Shown: positions 33,830 through 42,537, counted from the stretch's first letter. The stretch: 64,000 nucleotides of DNA from Hymenobacter rubidus (GCF_016734815.1 NZ_JAERQF010000011.1:1-64000); one strand, 5' to 3'. Notes: generated by a model not told the origin, from the sequence alone. Translations and numbers: made by a program.

Positions 33830-36177
33830 TATTTGCCGATGAGCACGACAATGCTGCGCGGGCCAACCAGGATGTTTTGCTGGTTTTCGAGCCGCACTTC
33901 GGTGCCATTGGCATGAATGTCATCGGGCGCGGCCAGGGCCGTGTTGGCAAACACGTGCCACTGCCGGTCGTGCGACAGGCCGGGTATTTCAAAGTCCAGC
34001 GCGTCCCAGTACATGTTCAGGGCCACGTACACCATGCTGTCTTTCACGATGCCCTGCTTGGCGTGGTCGCCGCAGAGCATGAAGGCGAAGGCGCGCGACG
34101 AAGCGTCGCTGTCGCTGTGCCAGGCCTGGGTGCCGTGGAAACTGATGTCGGGGTAGCCGCTGCCCACGTAGTCGCGGTGCTGGAAGTGCACCGGGCTGCG
34201 CAGCACCGGGTGGTTGCGCCGGAAGCGCGTCATCTCCTTGGCAAAGTTGAAGAGGTCGGCGTTGGTCTTCAGGTTGTCCCAGTTCAGCCAGTTCAGGTCG
34301 TTGTCCTGGCAATAGGTGTTGTTGTTGCCGCGCTGGGTGCGGCCCACTTCGTCGCCCATCAGCAGCATGGGCACGCCCTGGCTGACGAGCAGCATGGTCA
34401 GGGCATTCTTAATCTGCTTGTGACGCAGGAAATTGATGCCTTCGTCATCGGTTTCGCCTTCCCAGCCGCAGTTCCACGAGTCGTTGTCGTTGCCACCGTC
34501 GTTGTTGTCTTCGCCGTTGGCTTCGTTGTGCTTCTCGTTGTAGGCCACCATGTCGTACATGGTAAAGCCGTCGTGGCAGGTAATGAAGTTGATGCTGGCC
34601 GTGGGCCCCCGCTCGCTGTAGAGGTCGGGCGAGCCCATGATGCGCTCCTTCATGGGACCCACCTTGGCCTCGTCGCCCTTCAGAAACTGGCGGGTGTCGT
34701 CGCGGAACTTGCCGTTCCACTCGGCCCACCGGTCGTAGTTCGGAAACGAGCCCACCTGGTACAGTCCACCAGCGTCCCAAGCCTCAGCAATGAGCTTGCA
34801 CTTGGCCAGAATGGGGTCGTAGGCGAGGGATTCCAGCAGCGGCGGGTTGCTGAGCGGGCTGCCATCCTGGGCGCGGCCCAAAATAGCGGCCAAATCGAAG
34901 CGGAAGCCGTCGATGTGGTACTCCGATGCCCAGTAGCGCAGGCAGTCGAGCACCATGTTGCGCACCACGGGGTGGTTGCAGTTCAGGGTGTTGCCGGTGC
35001 CGGAGAAGTTGAAGTAGTAGCCCTCCGGCGTCAGCATGTAGTACGTCTTGTTGTCGACGCCCCGGAACGAGATGGTGTGGCCGCGGTGGTCGCCCTCGGC
35101 GGTATGGTTGAACACCACGTCGAGCAGCACCTCGATGCCGTTTTTGTGCAGCTCCTTGATGAGCGTTTTCAGCTCATCGACCTGCATCCCGTACTTGCCG
35201 GTGGCCGCGTAGCCCGCTTTGGGCGAGAAGAAGTTGACCGTGCTGTAGCCCCAGTAGTTCACCAGTGGCTCGCCGGTTACGGGGTTGGGCTTGGTTCCTT
35301 CCCACTCATCAAACTCGTAGATGGGCAGCAGCTCCACGCAGTTCACGCCCAGTTCCTTCAGGTAAGGAATCTTGGCCTTGAGCGCGCTGAACGTACCCCG
35401 GTTTTTGAGGCCCGACGACGGGTGCTGGGTGAAGCCGCGCACGTGCATCTCGTACACAATCAGGTCTTCGATGGGCGTTTCGAGCGGGTGGTCGTTTTCC
35501 CAGTCGAAGTCGGCAAAGGCCAGGCGCGAGCGGTACGGGTACACGTTGTCCCAGTCGGGCGGCGCCATCCAGGCGTTGCGCCCGCCAATTACTTTGGCAT
35601 AAGGGTCGCTCAGAATCTTGGTTTTGTCGAACCAGTGGCCGGCAGCCGGGTTGTAAGGCCCACCCATCCGGAAACCGTATTCGAGCCGCTCAAAATCGAG
35701 GTCGAACACAATCATGCTGTACACGTTGCCCACCCGGAACTCATCGGGAAACTGAATTTCGGCGTACGGCTGCTCGGCGCCTCGGTCAAACAGCACCAGG
35801 GTGCAGTCGGTAGCGGAAGCCGAATAGATGCTGAAATTCACTCCACCCGTCACGGACGTGGCCCCAAAGGGCAGCACATGGCCGCGCCGAAACTTAATGC
35901 CCTCGTGCTCGTGCGTGGGGTAATAGTCGATGCGCGTATCCGAAGAGTACGTATCGGCCACGGTTTGGGCAATGCCGACCACGGCCGTTTCGGGCGCTAC
36001 TATCACGGTAGTAGGCGCTTTGGCGGCTTTGCTAGCCTTGGCTTTGGCGGCCGGCGACACCAGGGGCGTATCCGTAGCGGCGGGGGCCGCCTTGGACGCG
36101 CGGGGCTTGGCGGCCGGCTTGGCAGCGGCGGGAGCCTGGGGCTCGGCCGCCGCTGCGTTTTTGGGTTTGGTAGCCAT
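33829..36177 (-). CDS. glgX: GlgX/isoamylase-type glycogen debranching enzyme with Ala/Lys/Pro-rich tail
   Basis: A 782-residue GH13 subfamily 11-type enzyme. A CBM48-like domain (about 90-190, RRGHVLPFGATSVTGGVNFSIYS) precedes the (beta/alpha)8 barrel with nucleophile D428 (DGFRFDLA), acid/base E465 (IAEAWD) and transition-state Asp D536 (CHDGFT). It hydrolyses alpha-1,6 branches of glycogen-like glucans. The first 70 or so residues are an Ala/Lys/Pro-rich, histone-H1-like tail (AAAKPAAKPRASKAAPAA), unusual for GlgX. No glycogen synthase or phosphorylase gene is near. It sits between two STAS genes, four bases after the second. Confidence 0.92.
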   Translation of the reverse strand: MATKPKNAAAAEPQAPAAAKPAAKPRASKAAPAATDTPLVSPAAKAKASKAAKAPTTVIVAPETAVVGIAQTVADTYSSDTRIDYYPTHEHEGIKFRRGHVLPFGATSVTGGVNFSIYSASATDCTLVLFDRGAEQPYAEIQFPDEFRVGNVYSMIVFDLDFERLEYGFRMGGPYNPAAGHWFDKTKILSDPYAKVIGGRNAWMAPPDWDNVYPYRSRLAFADFDWENDHPLETPIEDLIVYEMHVRGFTQHPSSGLKNRGTFSALKAKIPYLKELGVNCVELLPIYEFDEWEGTKPNPVTGEPLVNYWGYSTVNFFSPKAGYAATGKYGMQVDELKTLIKELHKNGIEVLLDVVFNHTAEGDHRGHTISFRGVDNKTYYMLTPEGYYFNFSGTGNTLNCNHPVVRNMVLDCLRYWASEYHIDGFRFDLAAILGRAQDGSPLSNPPLLESLAYDPILAKCKLIAEAWDAGGLYQVGSFPNYDRWAEWNGKFRDDTRQFLKGDEAKVGPMKERIMGSPDLYSERGPTASINFITCHDGFTMYDMVAYNEKHNEANGEDNNDGGNDNDSWNCGWEGETDDEGINFLRHKQIKNALTMLLVSQGVPMLLMGDEVGRTQRGNNNTYCQDNDLNWLNWDNLKTNADLFNFAKEMTRFRRNHPVLRSPVHFQHRDYVGSGYPDISFHGTQAWHSDSDASSRAFAFMLCGDHAKQGIVKDSMVYVALNMYWDALDFEIPGLSHDRQWHVFANTALAAPDDIHANGTEVRLENQQNILVGPRSIVVLIGK

Positions 36178-36181
36178 CGTA

Positions 36182-36520
36182 CTAGGCTGCTTTGAGGGTA
36201 GCCAGCCCTTCGGCCAGGGTATCTACCGTGACGAAGTAGCCGAGGAAGCCCGTGTCGCTCATGACATCCTGAATTTCTTCCGATGTACCCACGAGCACAA
36301 CCTTGCCGTTTCTGGCTTTTACCTGGCGGTACGCTACTAAGAGCACACGCAGGCCGGCGCTCGACAGGAAGTCCACTTTCGTGAGGTCGATGATGACCTG
36401 GCTCTGGCCCTGCACGGCCCCAATGGCCGTACTTTCAAAAGCGGAAGCCGTTTTGCTGTCGATGCTGCCTTCCGCCGTAATCACGGTAATGCCATCGACG
36501 GTGCTGGATGTTGCGTTCAT
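36182..36520 (-). CDS. STAS-domain anti-anti-sigma-type protein 2
   Basis: A 112-residue STAS domain starting at the ATG at 36520 (MNATSSTVDGITV). The phosphorylatable serine lies in DFLSSAGLRVL (S53/S54), identical in context to STAS 1. It ends four bases before GlgX, so the two are translationally coupled. Two substrates for one RsbW-like kinase would let the circuit integrate two inputs or regulate two targets. Confidence 0.92.
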   Translation of the reverse strand: MNATSSTVDGITVITAEGSIDSKTASAFESTAIGAVQGQSQVIIDLTKVDFLSSAGLRVLLVAYRQVKARNGKVVLVGTSEEIQDVMSDTGFLGYFVTVDTLAEGLATLKAA

Positions 36521-36552
36521 ACTCAAGAGGAGTTAAGCGGGGTATTGGTAAA

Positions 36553-38445
36553 TTATTTAACCGGCGTCAGCAGCACTTTCACCCGCACCTGCTTGTCGGT
36601 GTCGGGCAGCGTCACGCTCAGCGCGTCGGCGTCGAAGTTGGTGTAGGGCTGGTCGTCGATGAAACATTCCGTAATGCGCACGCTGCCTTTGGGCAGAATA
36701 TCGGGCGACACCAACAGCAGGTTATCCTTAAAGGCGTTGGGGTACGGCTTGAAATAGAAGTACGTGGGCTCCTTGGTGATGAGCAGGTTGGTGTACACCG
36801 TCGAGAGGAAACACAGCTCGGTGCTGTGGTAAGCACTCATCGAGTGGCTGCCTTTGAAGCGCTCCGTGCCCAGCAGGTAGGGCATGCCGTTCGAAAGCAC
36901 GTTGAAGTACACGCCGCCATCGTCGTTGTCGAGGAAGTAGGCGTTGTAGAACGAAGCGGCTTCGCGGGCCTGCTTCAGGTACTCGGCGTCGCCTTCAATG
37001 CCGTGCAGAATCATGTAGGCCAGGATGGCCTGCTCCTGCTGCCACCACGCCTTCCGGTCGTGCCACACAAACTTGTGGTGCTTGCCGCGCTTGTCCACGC
37101 GCTCTACCACGTCGTACCAGCCACCGCGCTGCTGGTCGGAGCCAGCTGCGGGCATGATGTCGGCAATTTTGCGGGCGAAGTCGATGTATTCCTGCTTGGG
37201 GCGCAGCGACTGCATCCGCATCAGGTTCCACGAAATCTTGAGGTTGTGGCCCACTACGGCGCGGTTTTGCTGCCAGCCCCAGCTCTGGTCCTTGCTCCAG
37301 TCTTCCATGAACTTCTCCTGCACGAAGGGGCTATTTTCGTAGTCAGGGAAGTATTTGGTGATGGTGTCGAAGGTGTATTCCAGGAAGTCGGCGTACTTCT
37401 CCTCGCCGGTGGCCAGGTAGAGGTTCACCAGGTAAGCCGGCGCGTGGTCGCCCACCGAGTTCCAATTTTTGCGGGCGCGGTTGTGGGCCAGGCTCTCGGC
37501 GCGGGGGTCCATGCCAATGGGCTCAAGGTGGGAGAAGTAGCCGCCGCCTTCTTCGTCCTTGTAGTACTTCTCGAACAGGTCGATGGTCTTCTCGATGTCC
37601 GACAGAATGCGCTTGTCGCCGGTGAGGCGGAAGGTCTGCGTGGGGCCGGCCAGGGCATAAATCTGCTCGTACATCGGGATGGAATAGAAGTCATCACCGA
37701 ATTCCGAGGTCAGCAGCTTGGTTTCTTTTTGGCCGTCCACTTTCAGGCCGTGGTACCAGTACACGAGGTCCTCGTCCTGGTCGAAGAAGCGCATGTGGTC
37801 GCGCAGGTAGTTGGTGCCTTTCTCGGCGCCTTCCAGGTACTCATCCTTGCCGGTGAGCATGTAGGCCGACGCAAAACCGTAGACCATGCGCGAGATGGTG
37901 TCGGTTTCCTGCAGGTAGTCGCCCTGCTTGGCCCCGCCCAGGTGCAGCATGGTGCGGTAGTTGTGGTAGTCAATGGGCTGCTCGGGGTAGTTGAACTGCC
38001 ATTTCAGGTAGCTCGTGGCAATGGAGCTGATTTGCCGAATCCACCAATCCTGGTCTTCCTGACGGTACGCCTTGGGCGTAGTGCTCGGGAAAATCATGAA
38101 CTGCACCTCAAACGCGGGCTCGCCGTCGCCATCGGCGCTCGGGTAGAACGTGCCGTAGGTGTGCACGTACTGGCCCTTGGTCGAGAGCAGTTCCAGCATC
38201 ACGCCGCCAGCATCCTGCCAGCCCTCGTCGAGGTTGCGCACGGTGCGGGCAAAGGTGCTGGCCGTCAGGCTCTCGGTGTAGCGGCGGCCGTCCGACGTTT
38301 CGATGACGAACGAACGGTCTTCGCGCGAAAACTCCACCACGTAGCCCGAGATGGTGTCCGAGAACGTGAAGTCAATTTTCATCGAAGCCGTGTGCGGCGG
38401 GATGGGTTGTTGGTCGGTTACCAACGCGGGAGTAGTGGGTTCCAT
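36553..38445 (-). CDS. AGE-family (N-acylglucosamine 2-epimerase-like) protein
   Basis: A 630-residue protein, long for the AGE family (about 400). The central and C-terminal part is an (alpha/alpha)6 barrel with Trp/His-rich loops typical of AGE and cellobiose 2-epimerases (RARKNWNSVGDHAPAYLVNLYLATGEEKYADF, HKFVWHDRKAWWQQEQAILAY). The first 180 residues are beta-rich and distinct (FTFSDTISGYVVEFSREDRSF). A C-terminal beta extension ends VRVKVLLTPVK. The ATG at 38445 (MEPTTPALV) is chosen; upstream sequence is low-complexity. It probably isomerises or epimerises a sugar, perhaps from glucan processed by the adjacent debranching enzyme; that is inference. Confidence 0.8.
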   Translation of the reverse strand: MEPTTPALVTDQQPIPPHTASMKIDFTFSDTISGYVVEFSREDRSFVIETSDGRRYTESLTASTFARTVRNLDEGWQDAGGVMLELLSTKGQYVHTYGTFYPSADGDGEPAFEVQFMIFPSTTPKAYRQEDQDWWIRQISSIATSYLKWQFNYPEQPIDYHNYRTMLHLGGAKQGDYLQETDTISRMVYGFASAYMLTGKDEYLEGAEKGTNYLRDHMRFFDQDEDLVYWYHGLKVDGQKETKLLTSEFGDDFYSIPMYEQIYALAGPTQTFRLTGDKRILSDIEKTIDLFEKYYKDEEGGGYFSHLEPIGMDPRAESLAHNRARKNWNSVGDHAPAYLVNLYLATGEEKYADFLEYTFDTITKYFPDYENSPFVQEKFMEDWSKDQSWGWQQNRAVVGHNLKISWNLMRMQSLRPKQEYIDFARKIADIMPAAGSDQQRGGWYDVVERVDKRGKHHKFVWHDRKAWWQQEQAILAYMILHGIEGDAEYLKQAREAASFYNAYFLDNDDGGVYFNVLSNGMPYLLGTERFKGSHSMSAYHSTELCFLSTVYTNLLITKEPTYFYFKPYPNAFKDNLLLVSPDILPKGSVRITECFIDDQPYTNFDADALSVTLPDTDKQVRVKVLLTPVK

Positions 38446-38503
38446 TGACGAAAAGAAGGTAAGAGGATGATGTGAAGAATGGATGTTTGCAGAAAACAAG
38501 GGA

Positions 38504-38929
38504 CTACTCTTGGTCGGTATAGCCCTGGCTGATTTCGACGATGTTGCCGTCGGGGTCGCGAACCCATACCGTGCGCCAGCCGGGAATAAAGGCATCAAAA
38601 TCCAGCGGCCCCAACGTCACGTCGGCGGCATTACCCAGCGCCGCTAAGGTGTCGTCCACGCTGTCAACCTGGAAAGCCAGGTGCCGAATACCGGTGTAGT
38701 GGGGCCCGTCGCCCTCAAAGCGAGGCAGGCCAGCAGGCCGCTCCGCATCGGCCCGGAACAGCTCCAGGTACACGGAATGGCTGTTTTTCAGAAAGACGAT
38801 TTCGTTGCCCTCCCCCAGCGGAATGGTCCGCGCCCGGCGGAAGCCAAAGTACTGGGAGTAGAACTGCTCGGTGCGGGCCAGGTCGGCACACGAAAGTGCG
38901 ACGTGCGAAAAAAGGACGTTTGCTGCCAT
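38504..38929 (-). CDS. VOC (glyoxalase/bleomycin-resistance fold) protein
   Basis: A 141-residue two-module VOC protein. All four metal-ligand positions of glyoxalase-type members are occupied: H9 (FSHVALS), E56 (VYLELFR), H83 (IRHLAFQV) and E132 (NIVEISQ). This supports a metal-dependent enzyme such as a lactoylglutathione-lyase-like, epimerase or dioxygenase activity rather than a binding protein. It is 12 bases after a DJ-1 gene, another family linked to reactive carbonyls. Substrate unknown. Confidence 0.85.
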   Translation of the reverse strand: MAANVLFSHVALSCADLARTEQFYSQYFGFRRARTIPLGEGNEIVFLKNSHSVYLELFRADAERPAGLPRFEGDGPHYTGIRHLAFQVDSVDDTLAALGNAADVTLGPLDFDAFIPGWRTVWVRDPDGNIVEISQGYTDQE

Positions 38930-38941
38930 AAGAATCAGGGC

Positions 38942-39526
38942 CTAGCGCTCAGCCAGGATTTCGATAATTTTCTTTGCGAACAGGTGGGCATGGCCCCCCG
39001 AACGGCCCGTCACCAGGTCATCGCCGTCTACCACCACGTCTTCGTTCACGTAAACGGCTCCGTAGGCCTTGGCATCGCCAATCAGGTTGTTGTGGCACAC
39101 CAGCCGGCGGCCTTTCACCAGCTCCGTTGCCGGTGCCGTGAGCCACAGCCCGTGGCAGATAATTCCTTTCAGAATGGATTTCTCGGCAAAAGCGCGCTTA
39201 AGGAACTCCGTGGCCGGCGGGATTTTCTCCACGTCGTCGGTGTAGCGCAGGCGGTCGCTCACCATGCCCGAGGGCACGATGATGGCGTCGTAGCTGCGCA
39301 GTTCTTCGTCGCTCATGTTCTCGAAGCTTTCCCAGCACTCCATGGGGGCGCGGTACTCGTGGCCGAGGAACGTGAGGCGCGGCTGGTTCCAGAGCCGGCT
39401 CAGGAAGTGCAGCTCCGCTCCTTCTTCCGGAAAACGGTATTTGTAGTAGAAAATCTCGTTCTCAAAGAAATCGGCTTCGAATAGAACACCGATTTTCTTG
39501 CCTTGCAGGCGTTGGTTATCTGCCAT
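38942..39526 (-). CDS. DJ-1/PfpI family protein 1
   Basis: A 194-residue class I glutamine-amidotransferase-like protein. The nucleophile elbow is ILKGIICHGLWL (C124, H125) and an acidic partner is near residue 17 (LFEADFFENE). Members include deglycases/glyoxalase III, isonitrile hydratases and proteases. A second, larger DJ-1 protein opens the same operon. Together with the VOC protein it suggests handling of a reactive carbonyl or similar intermediate. Confidence 0.88.
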   Translation of the reverse strand: MADNQRLQGKKIGVLFEADFFENEIFYYKYRFPEEGAELHFLSRLWNQPRLTFLGHEYRAPMECWESFENMSDEELRSYDAIIVPSGMVSDRLRYTDDVEKIPPATEFLKRAFAEKSILKGIICHGLWLTAPATELVKGRRLVCHNNLIGDAKAYGAVYVNEDVVVDGDDLVTGRSGGHAHLFAKKIIEILAER

Positions 39527-39550
39527 TGGGATGCCGTGGCTTGCGCCGGA

Positions 39551-39976
39551 TTAAAGGGTGGCTGAACCTTCGTGATACTCCAGGCCATCCACCACATATT
39601 TCGTGATGATGGGGGTGCCCGCCGGGCCCGTCTTCACCTCCCAGGTCTGGAGGGCGTCGGCCACAATGCGCTTGCTCTTGGCTTCGGGTGCGTTCCACAC
39701 GCTGGCTTCCCACTGCACTATCACGTCCACGGTAGCCGTGTCGCCGTTGATGGTGGCATCGGCTTTTTTCACGGTGTGCACCTCATCGAAGAAAATGCGG
39801 ATAACCCGCTGAAACCAGCCCTCAAAGCCGGCGTGGCCATAAATGGTGGCTTCGGGAAACACCATTTCCAGTTCTTTGTCGGCCAGCAGGGGCAGTACCT
39901 CCACCATCGGCACGTGCACGTCGAGCTTGCGGTACCAGTCGGCCACCATCTCGGAGATTGATTCTTGCGTCAGCAT
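39551..39976 (-). CDS. SnoaL/NTF2-fold protein 9 (divergent)
   Basis: A 141-residue NTF2-like cone-fold protein (MLTQESISEMVADWYRKLDVHVPMVEVLPLLADKE). It has the pattern of an N-terminal helix pair, then AFPEATIYG-like strand entry, then a curved sheet with HTVKKADATINGDTATVDVIVQWEA. It lacks the C-terminal LGxxxQLG tail of the ester-cyclase-like copies, so it is a divergent member of the array. Last NTF2 gene in transcription order; 24 bases precede the DJ-1 gene. Function unknown. Confidence 0.75.
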   Translation of the reverse strand: MLTQESISEMVADWYRKLDVHVPMVEVLPLLADKELEMVFPEATIYGHAGFEGWFQRVIRIFFDEVHTVKKADATINGDTATVDVIVQWEASVWNAPEAKSKRIVADALQTWEVKTGPAGTPIITKYVVDGLEYHEGSATL

Positions 39977-40009
39977 CGGATTTGTTACTATCAGGAGTGA
40001 AGGAAAGGA

Positions 40010-40402
40010 TTAAGCCAGCGAGCCGTCGGGGTGCTGCACCATGCCGGCGAAGTGGATGGCAATGCGACCATCGCGCAGCACCCAGCTGTCGGCGAAGCGC
40101 ATGTTGGCATCGCCTCCCTTGGTGTGCATCGTAATCTGCTCGGTAATCATGAGCGTTTGCGGGTCCTCGGTTTCGGCCCAGAACACGATGTCGGTTTCCA
40201 GGCCATCGATGCCCAGAATGCCCTGCATGTGCTCTTTAATGCGCTCCCGGCCCTTGTAAATCACGGGCTCCTTCGAGAAGCTGCTGATGAGCAGCGCGTC
40301 GTCGGTGTACTGGTCGAGCAGGGCTTCAATGTTCTTGTCCAGAATGTGTTGGATGTGCTCGCGGTACATCTGGCCCAGGGGGGTATTGGGGACGTTGGTC
40401 AT
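40010..40402 (-). CDS. SnoaL/NTF2-fold protein 8 (DUF4440-like)
   Basis: A 130-residue NTF2-like protein (YREHIQHILDKNIEALLDQYTDDALLISSFSKEPVIYKGRERIKEHM), the helix-helix-strand entry typical of DUF4440/SnoaL_3 proteins. It ends in strand IAIHFAGMVQHPDGSLA. No catalytic motif can be assigned. It lies 25 bases after the membrane protein gene. Confidence 0.78.
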   Translation of the reverse strand: MTNVPNTPLGQMYREHIQHILDKNIEALLDQYTDDALLISSFSKEPVIYKGRERIKEHMQGILGIDGLETDIVFWAETEDPQTLMITEQITMHTKGGDANMRFADSWVLRDGRIAIHFAGMVQHPDGSLA

Positions 40403-40427
40403 GAGAGGGGAAAGTAGAACGTGAAGG

Positions 40428-41108
40428 TTAGCGGGCGGCCGCAGCGGCGGCTACCGGAGCTGAGGCGAAGTCCGATTGCAGGCGGCGCTGCAGGTTCAGC
40501 AGCCGGGTTATCGACCAGGTGGCCACCACGGCCAGCGTGAGCAGCACCAGCCCAAATTGCAGGCCCGGCTGCGGATTAGTAGCCCAGTTTTTGGCCACCA
40601 TGAAGTAAAATGCCAAGCCCAATGCCAGGTAGATGGCGCTGATGATGGCGTGGCTGGAAAGGTCGGAGCGCTGGCCGGTGCGCGAGCCGTTGCCGAACAG
40701 CATCGGCCAGATGTACCACGACGCCATGAGCAGGTGCCACCCGGAAAGCCCAAAGGCATACACCTGGAATTTCGTCGGGTTGCTGGCCACCAGCGACCAC
40801 ATCAGGATGGGAAACAACGCGGCAATGCGGGCCGTATCAAACAAAAACCGGTTAAAAGTGTGCTCGTAAGGCACTCGCTCAATCAGGACGCTGAACCCCA
40901 GCCACGCCGTAATGATGAATGTGAGGGTCACCAGAAACGACGCCAGCACCACCGCATCGTGCCAGTTGCTGGTATCGAAAGTAGGGTCCGTGTTCCAATG
41001 AAAATGGTCATTCAACAAGCGGAATCCGGTTACCAGCGTCAGCGAAAAGAACAACGTAATCAGGTTGGGCAGGCGGGTTAGCACCTTCTGTAGCGTAGGA
41101 GTATCCAC
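40428..41108 (-). CDS. Six-TM membrane protein of unknown function
   Basis: A 226-residue polytopic protein with about six hydrophobic helices (near 14-32, 52-75, 92-108, 118-137, 151-170 and 180-200) and an Ala-rich C-terminal tail. Aromatic-rich loops (FHWNTDPTFDTSNWHD, GWHLLMASWYIWPMLF) are notable. I recognise no family. It is embedded between SnoaL genes with gaps of 25 and 49 bases, so it may move or sense the substrate or product of that array. Confidence 0.75.
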   Translation of the reverse strand: MDTPTLQKVLTRLPNLITLFFSLTLVTGFRLLNDHFHWNTDPTFDTSNWHDAVVLASFLVTLTFIITAWLGFSVLIERVPYEHTFNRFLFDTARIAALFPILMWSLVASNPTKFQVYAFGLSGWHLLMASWYIWPMLFGNGSRTGQRSDLSSHAIISAIYLALGLAFYFMVAKNWATNPQPGLQFGLVLLTLAVVATWSITRLLNLQRRLQSDFASAPVAAAAAAR

Positions 41109-41157
41109 GATGAACCAGGCGTTACGAGTGAAAAAATAAGCGGCAGGCCTGCGCGAA

Positions 41158-41565
41158 CTACTTGAGCTGGTTTATCAGCCCCCAGTCGTCCCAGTTAGCC
41201 CAGGCTTCGGTGATTTTGCCATCCACCACGTGGTACATCACCAGGCCTTTCCATACCGCTTTGCGGCCGGTGCCTTCGATGCCACCAAACGGATGCAGGT
41301 GCGTGCCAGGCGCCTGGAAGCGGACCACCACTTTATCGCCCTCAGCCACGATGTCAACAATTTTCAATTCCAGGTCGGGAAATGCCCCGTAGAGCATATC
41401 CATCTGCGAATGCAGCGCATCTGCACCCTGGATGGCCTCGGGCACCGCCGAGCGGTCGATGTAAAAGCCGGGAGCCGTGAACTCCGTGAATTTGCTGAAA
41501 TCACGATTCACGAGAATGGCGTCGACGTAGGCCCGCACGACTGCCTTGTTTGCTTCAATGGACAT
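41158..41565 (-). CDS. SnoaL-like (ester cyclase type) protein 7
   Basis: A 135-residue single NTF2-fold domain. The opening MSIEANKAVVRAYVDAIL is nearly shared with copy 2 (MSLEANKAVVMRYWHDLW), and the ending ITEAWANWDDWGLINQLK is the family's W-x-x-x-D/G-x-x-G-L-x-x-Q-L tail. SnoaL itself closes polyketide rings by an aldol step, but most family members are uncharacterised. Cytoplasmic. Confidence 0.85.
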   Translation of the reverse strand: MSIEANKAVVRAYVDAILVNRDFSKFTEFTAPGFYIDRSAVPEAIQGADALHSQMDMLYGAFPDLELKIVDIVAEGDKVVVRFQAPGTHLHPFGGIEGTGRKAVWKGLVMYHVVDGKITEAWANWDDWGLINQLK

Positions 41566-41627
41566 AAAAATGAGGTAATGTGGTTGAAAAAATACATCGT
41601 GCCGCAGTCAGCACACCCTTTGTTCGA

Positions 41628-42068
41628 CTAGCTGTTGTACAGCATGGTAATGCCGTTAATCTGCTTCATCATGCTGATAACGTCGTTTTGCACCCGTGCT
41701 TCGGTGAGCTTTCCTTCTTCGTTGAAGCGGAAAAACGTCATGCCTTTAATAGCAACGGGGTTGCCGCTGGCCGGCACGTTACGCCAGGTGTCCTGGTGCT
41801 TGGTGGTCGACATGTTCCAGAACGCCGCGCCCTTCAGTTCCGTCGTCACGATGTCGTCGCGCGTGGTCTTGTAGGTAAGGTTCTCGAAGATGCGGCGATT
41901 GTTTTTCACCAGCCCTTTGAAAGCCTCCAGCCCATCAAGGTGCGCAAAAGCCAGAATGAACTGAAAGTTGGGGTCGCAAATCTCGTCGGCGGTTTCCATG
42001 TTGCCCTGGCTCCAGATTTCATCAAAAAAGCGGAGGAGGTAGGAAGTATTCTGTTCGATGCGGTCCAT
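41628..42068 (-). CDS. SnoaL-like protein 6
   Basis: A 146-residue NTF2-fold domain, a clear tandem duplicate of the next upstream gene. Shared stretches include FQFILAFA, WRNVPASG, VAIKGMTFFRFNE and EARVQNDV. A polar pocket with His and Asp residues is possible, but no catalytic residue is established. Confidence 0.85.
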   Translation of the reverse strand: MDRIEQNTSYLLRFFDEIWSQGNMETADEICDPNFQFILAFAHLDGLEAFKGLVKNNRRIFENLTYKTTRDDIVTTELKGAAFWNMSTTKHQDTWRNVPASGNPVAIKGMTFFRFNEEGKLTEARVQNDVISMMKQINGITMLYNS

Positions 42069-42093
42069 AAGAGTAGCTTATTTGGGTTTGGCG

Positions 42094-42537
42094 TTAGATA
42101 TCGTACATTTTTTTCACCCCCCCGATGGTGAGCATGAACTTGAGCACGTCGTTTTGCACCCGGGCCTCGGTCATCTTTCCGGCTTCGTTGAAGCGGAAAA
42201 AGGTCATGCCCTTGATGGCCACGGCCTCGCCGCTGGCCGGCACATTGCGCCAAGTCCCTCGGTGGTTGCTGGTCGACATGCTCCAGAAGGCTGCGGCCTT
42301 TTGCTCGTCGGCCACCACGTCGTCGAGCGAGGCCAGCGAGTACGTGAGGTCCGCAAAAATCTCGTGGTTCTTGATGACCAGATTTTTGTATGCTTCGCGC
42401 CCGTCGAGCTGCGCAAACGCGAGGATAAACTGGAAATCGGGTGCCAACACCTCTTCCATGGCGGCCTGGTCGCCCTTCGACCATATTTCTTCCAGGAAGC
42501 GGCGGACGGCCTCCTTATTTTCGTCGATGCGACTCAT
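42094..42537 (-). CDS. SnoaL-like protein 5
   Basis: A 147-residue NTF2-fold domain (MSRIDENKEAVRRFLEEIWSKGD), duplicate of copy 6 from which it is separated by 25 bases. The internal GTWRNVPASGEAVAIKGMTF corresponds to the G-x-x-x-G-x-x-P-x-G-x-x-v strand region that lines the SnoaL cavity. Confidence 0.85.
   Translation of the reverse strand: MSRIDENKEAVRRFLEEIWSKGDQAAMEEVLAPDFQFILAFAQLDGREAYKNLVIKNHEIFADLTYSLASLDDVVADEQKAAAFWSMSTSNHRGTWRNVPASGEAVAIKGMTFFRFNEAGKMTEARVQNDVLKFMLTIGGVKKMYDI

Noticed and set aside
33877..36195. 772-codon open frame on the plus strand across the GlgX gene
   Set aside because: Shadow of the minus-strand GH13 gene, which has all catalytic motifs; the plus frame has no recognisable domain and follows from high GC at third positions.
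33384..36520. A sigma-B-type operon
   Set aside because: STAS and RsbW-like genes suggest it, but no SigB/SigF-type sigma gene is present in or near the block, and Bacteroidota are not known to have SigB.
36508..38448. 646-codon open frame on the plus strand across the AGE-like gene
   Set aside because: Same cause; antisense translation is low-complexity (V/H/Q-rich).
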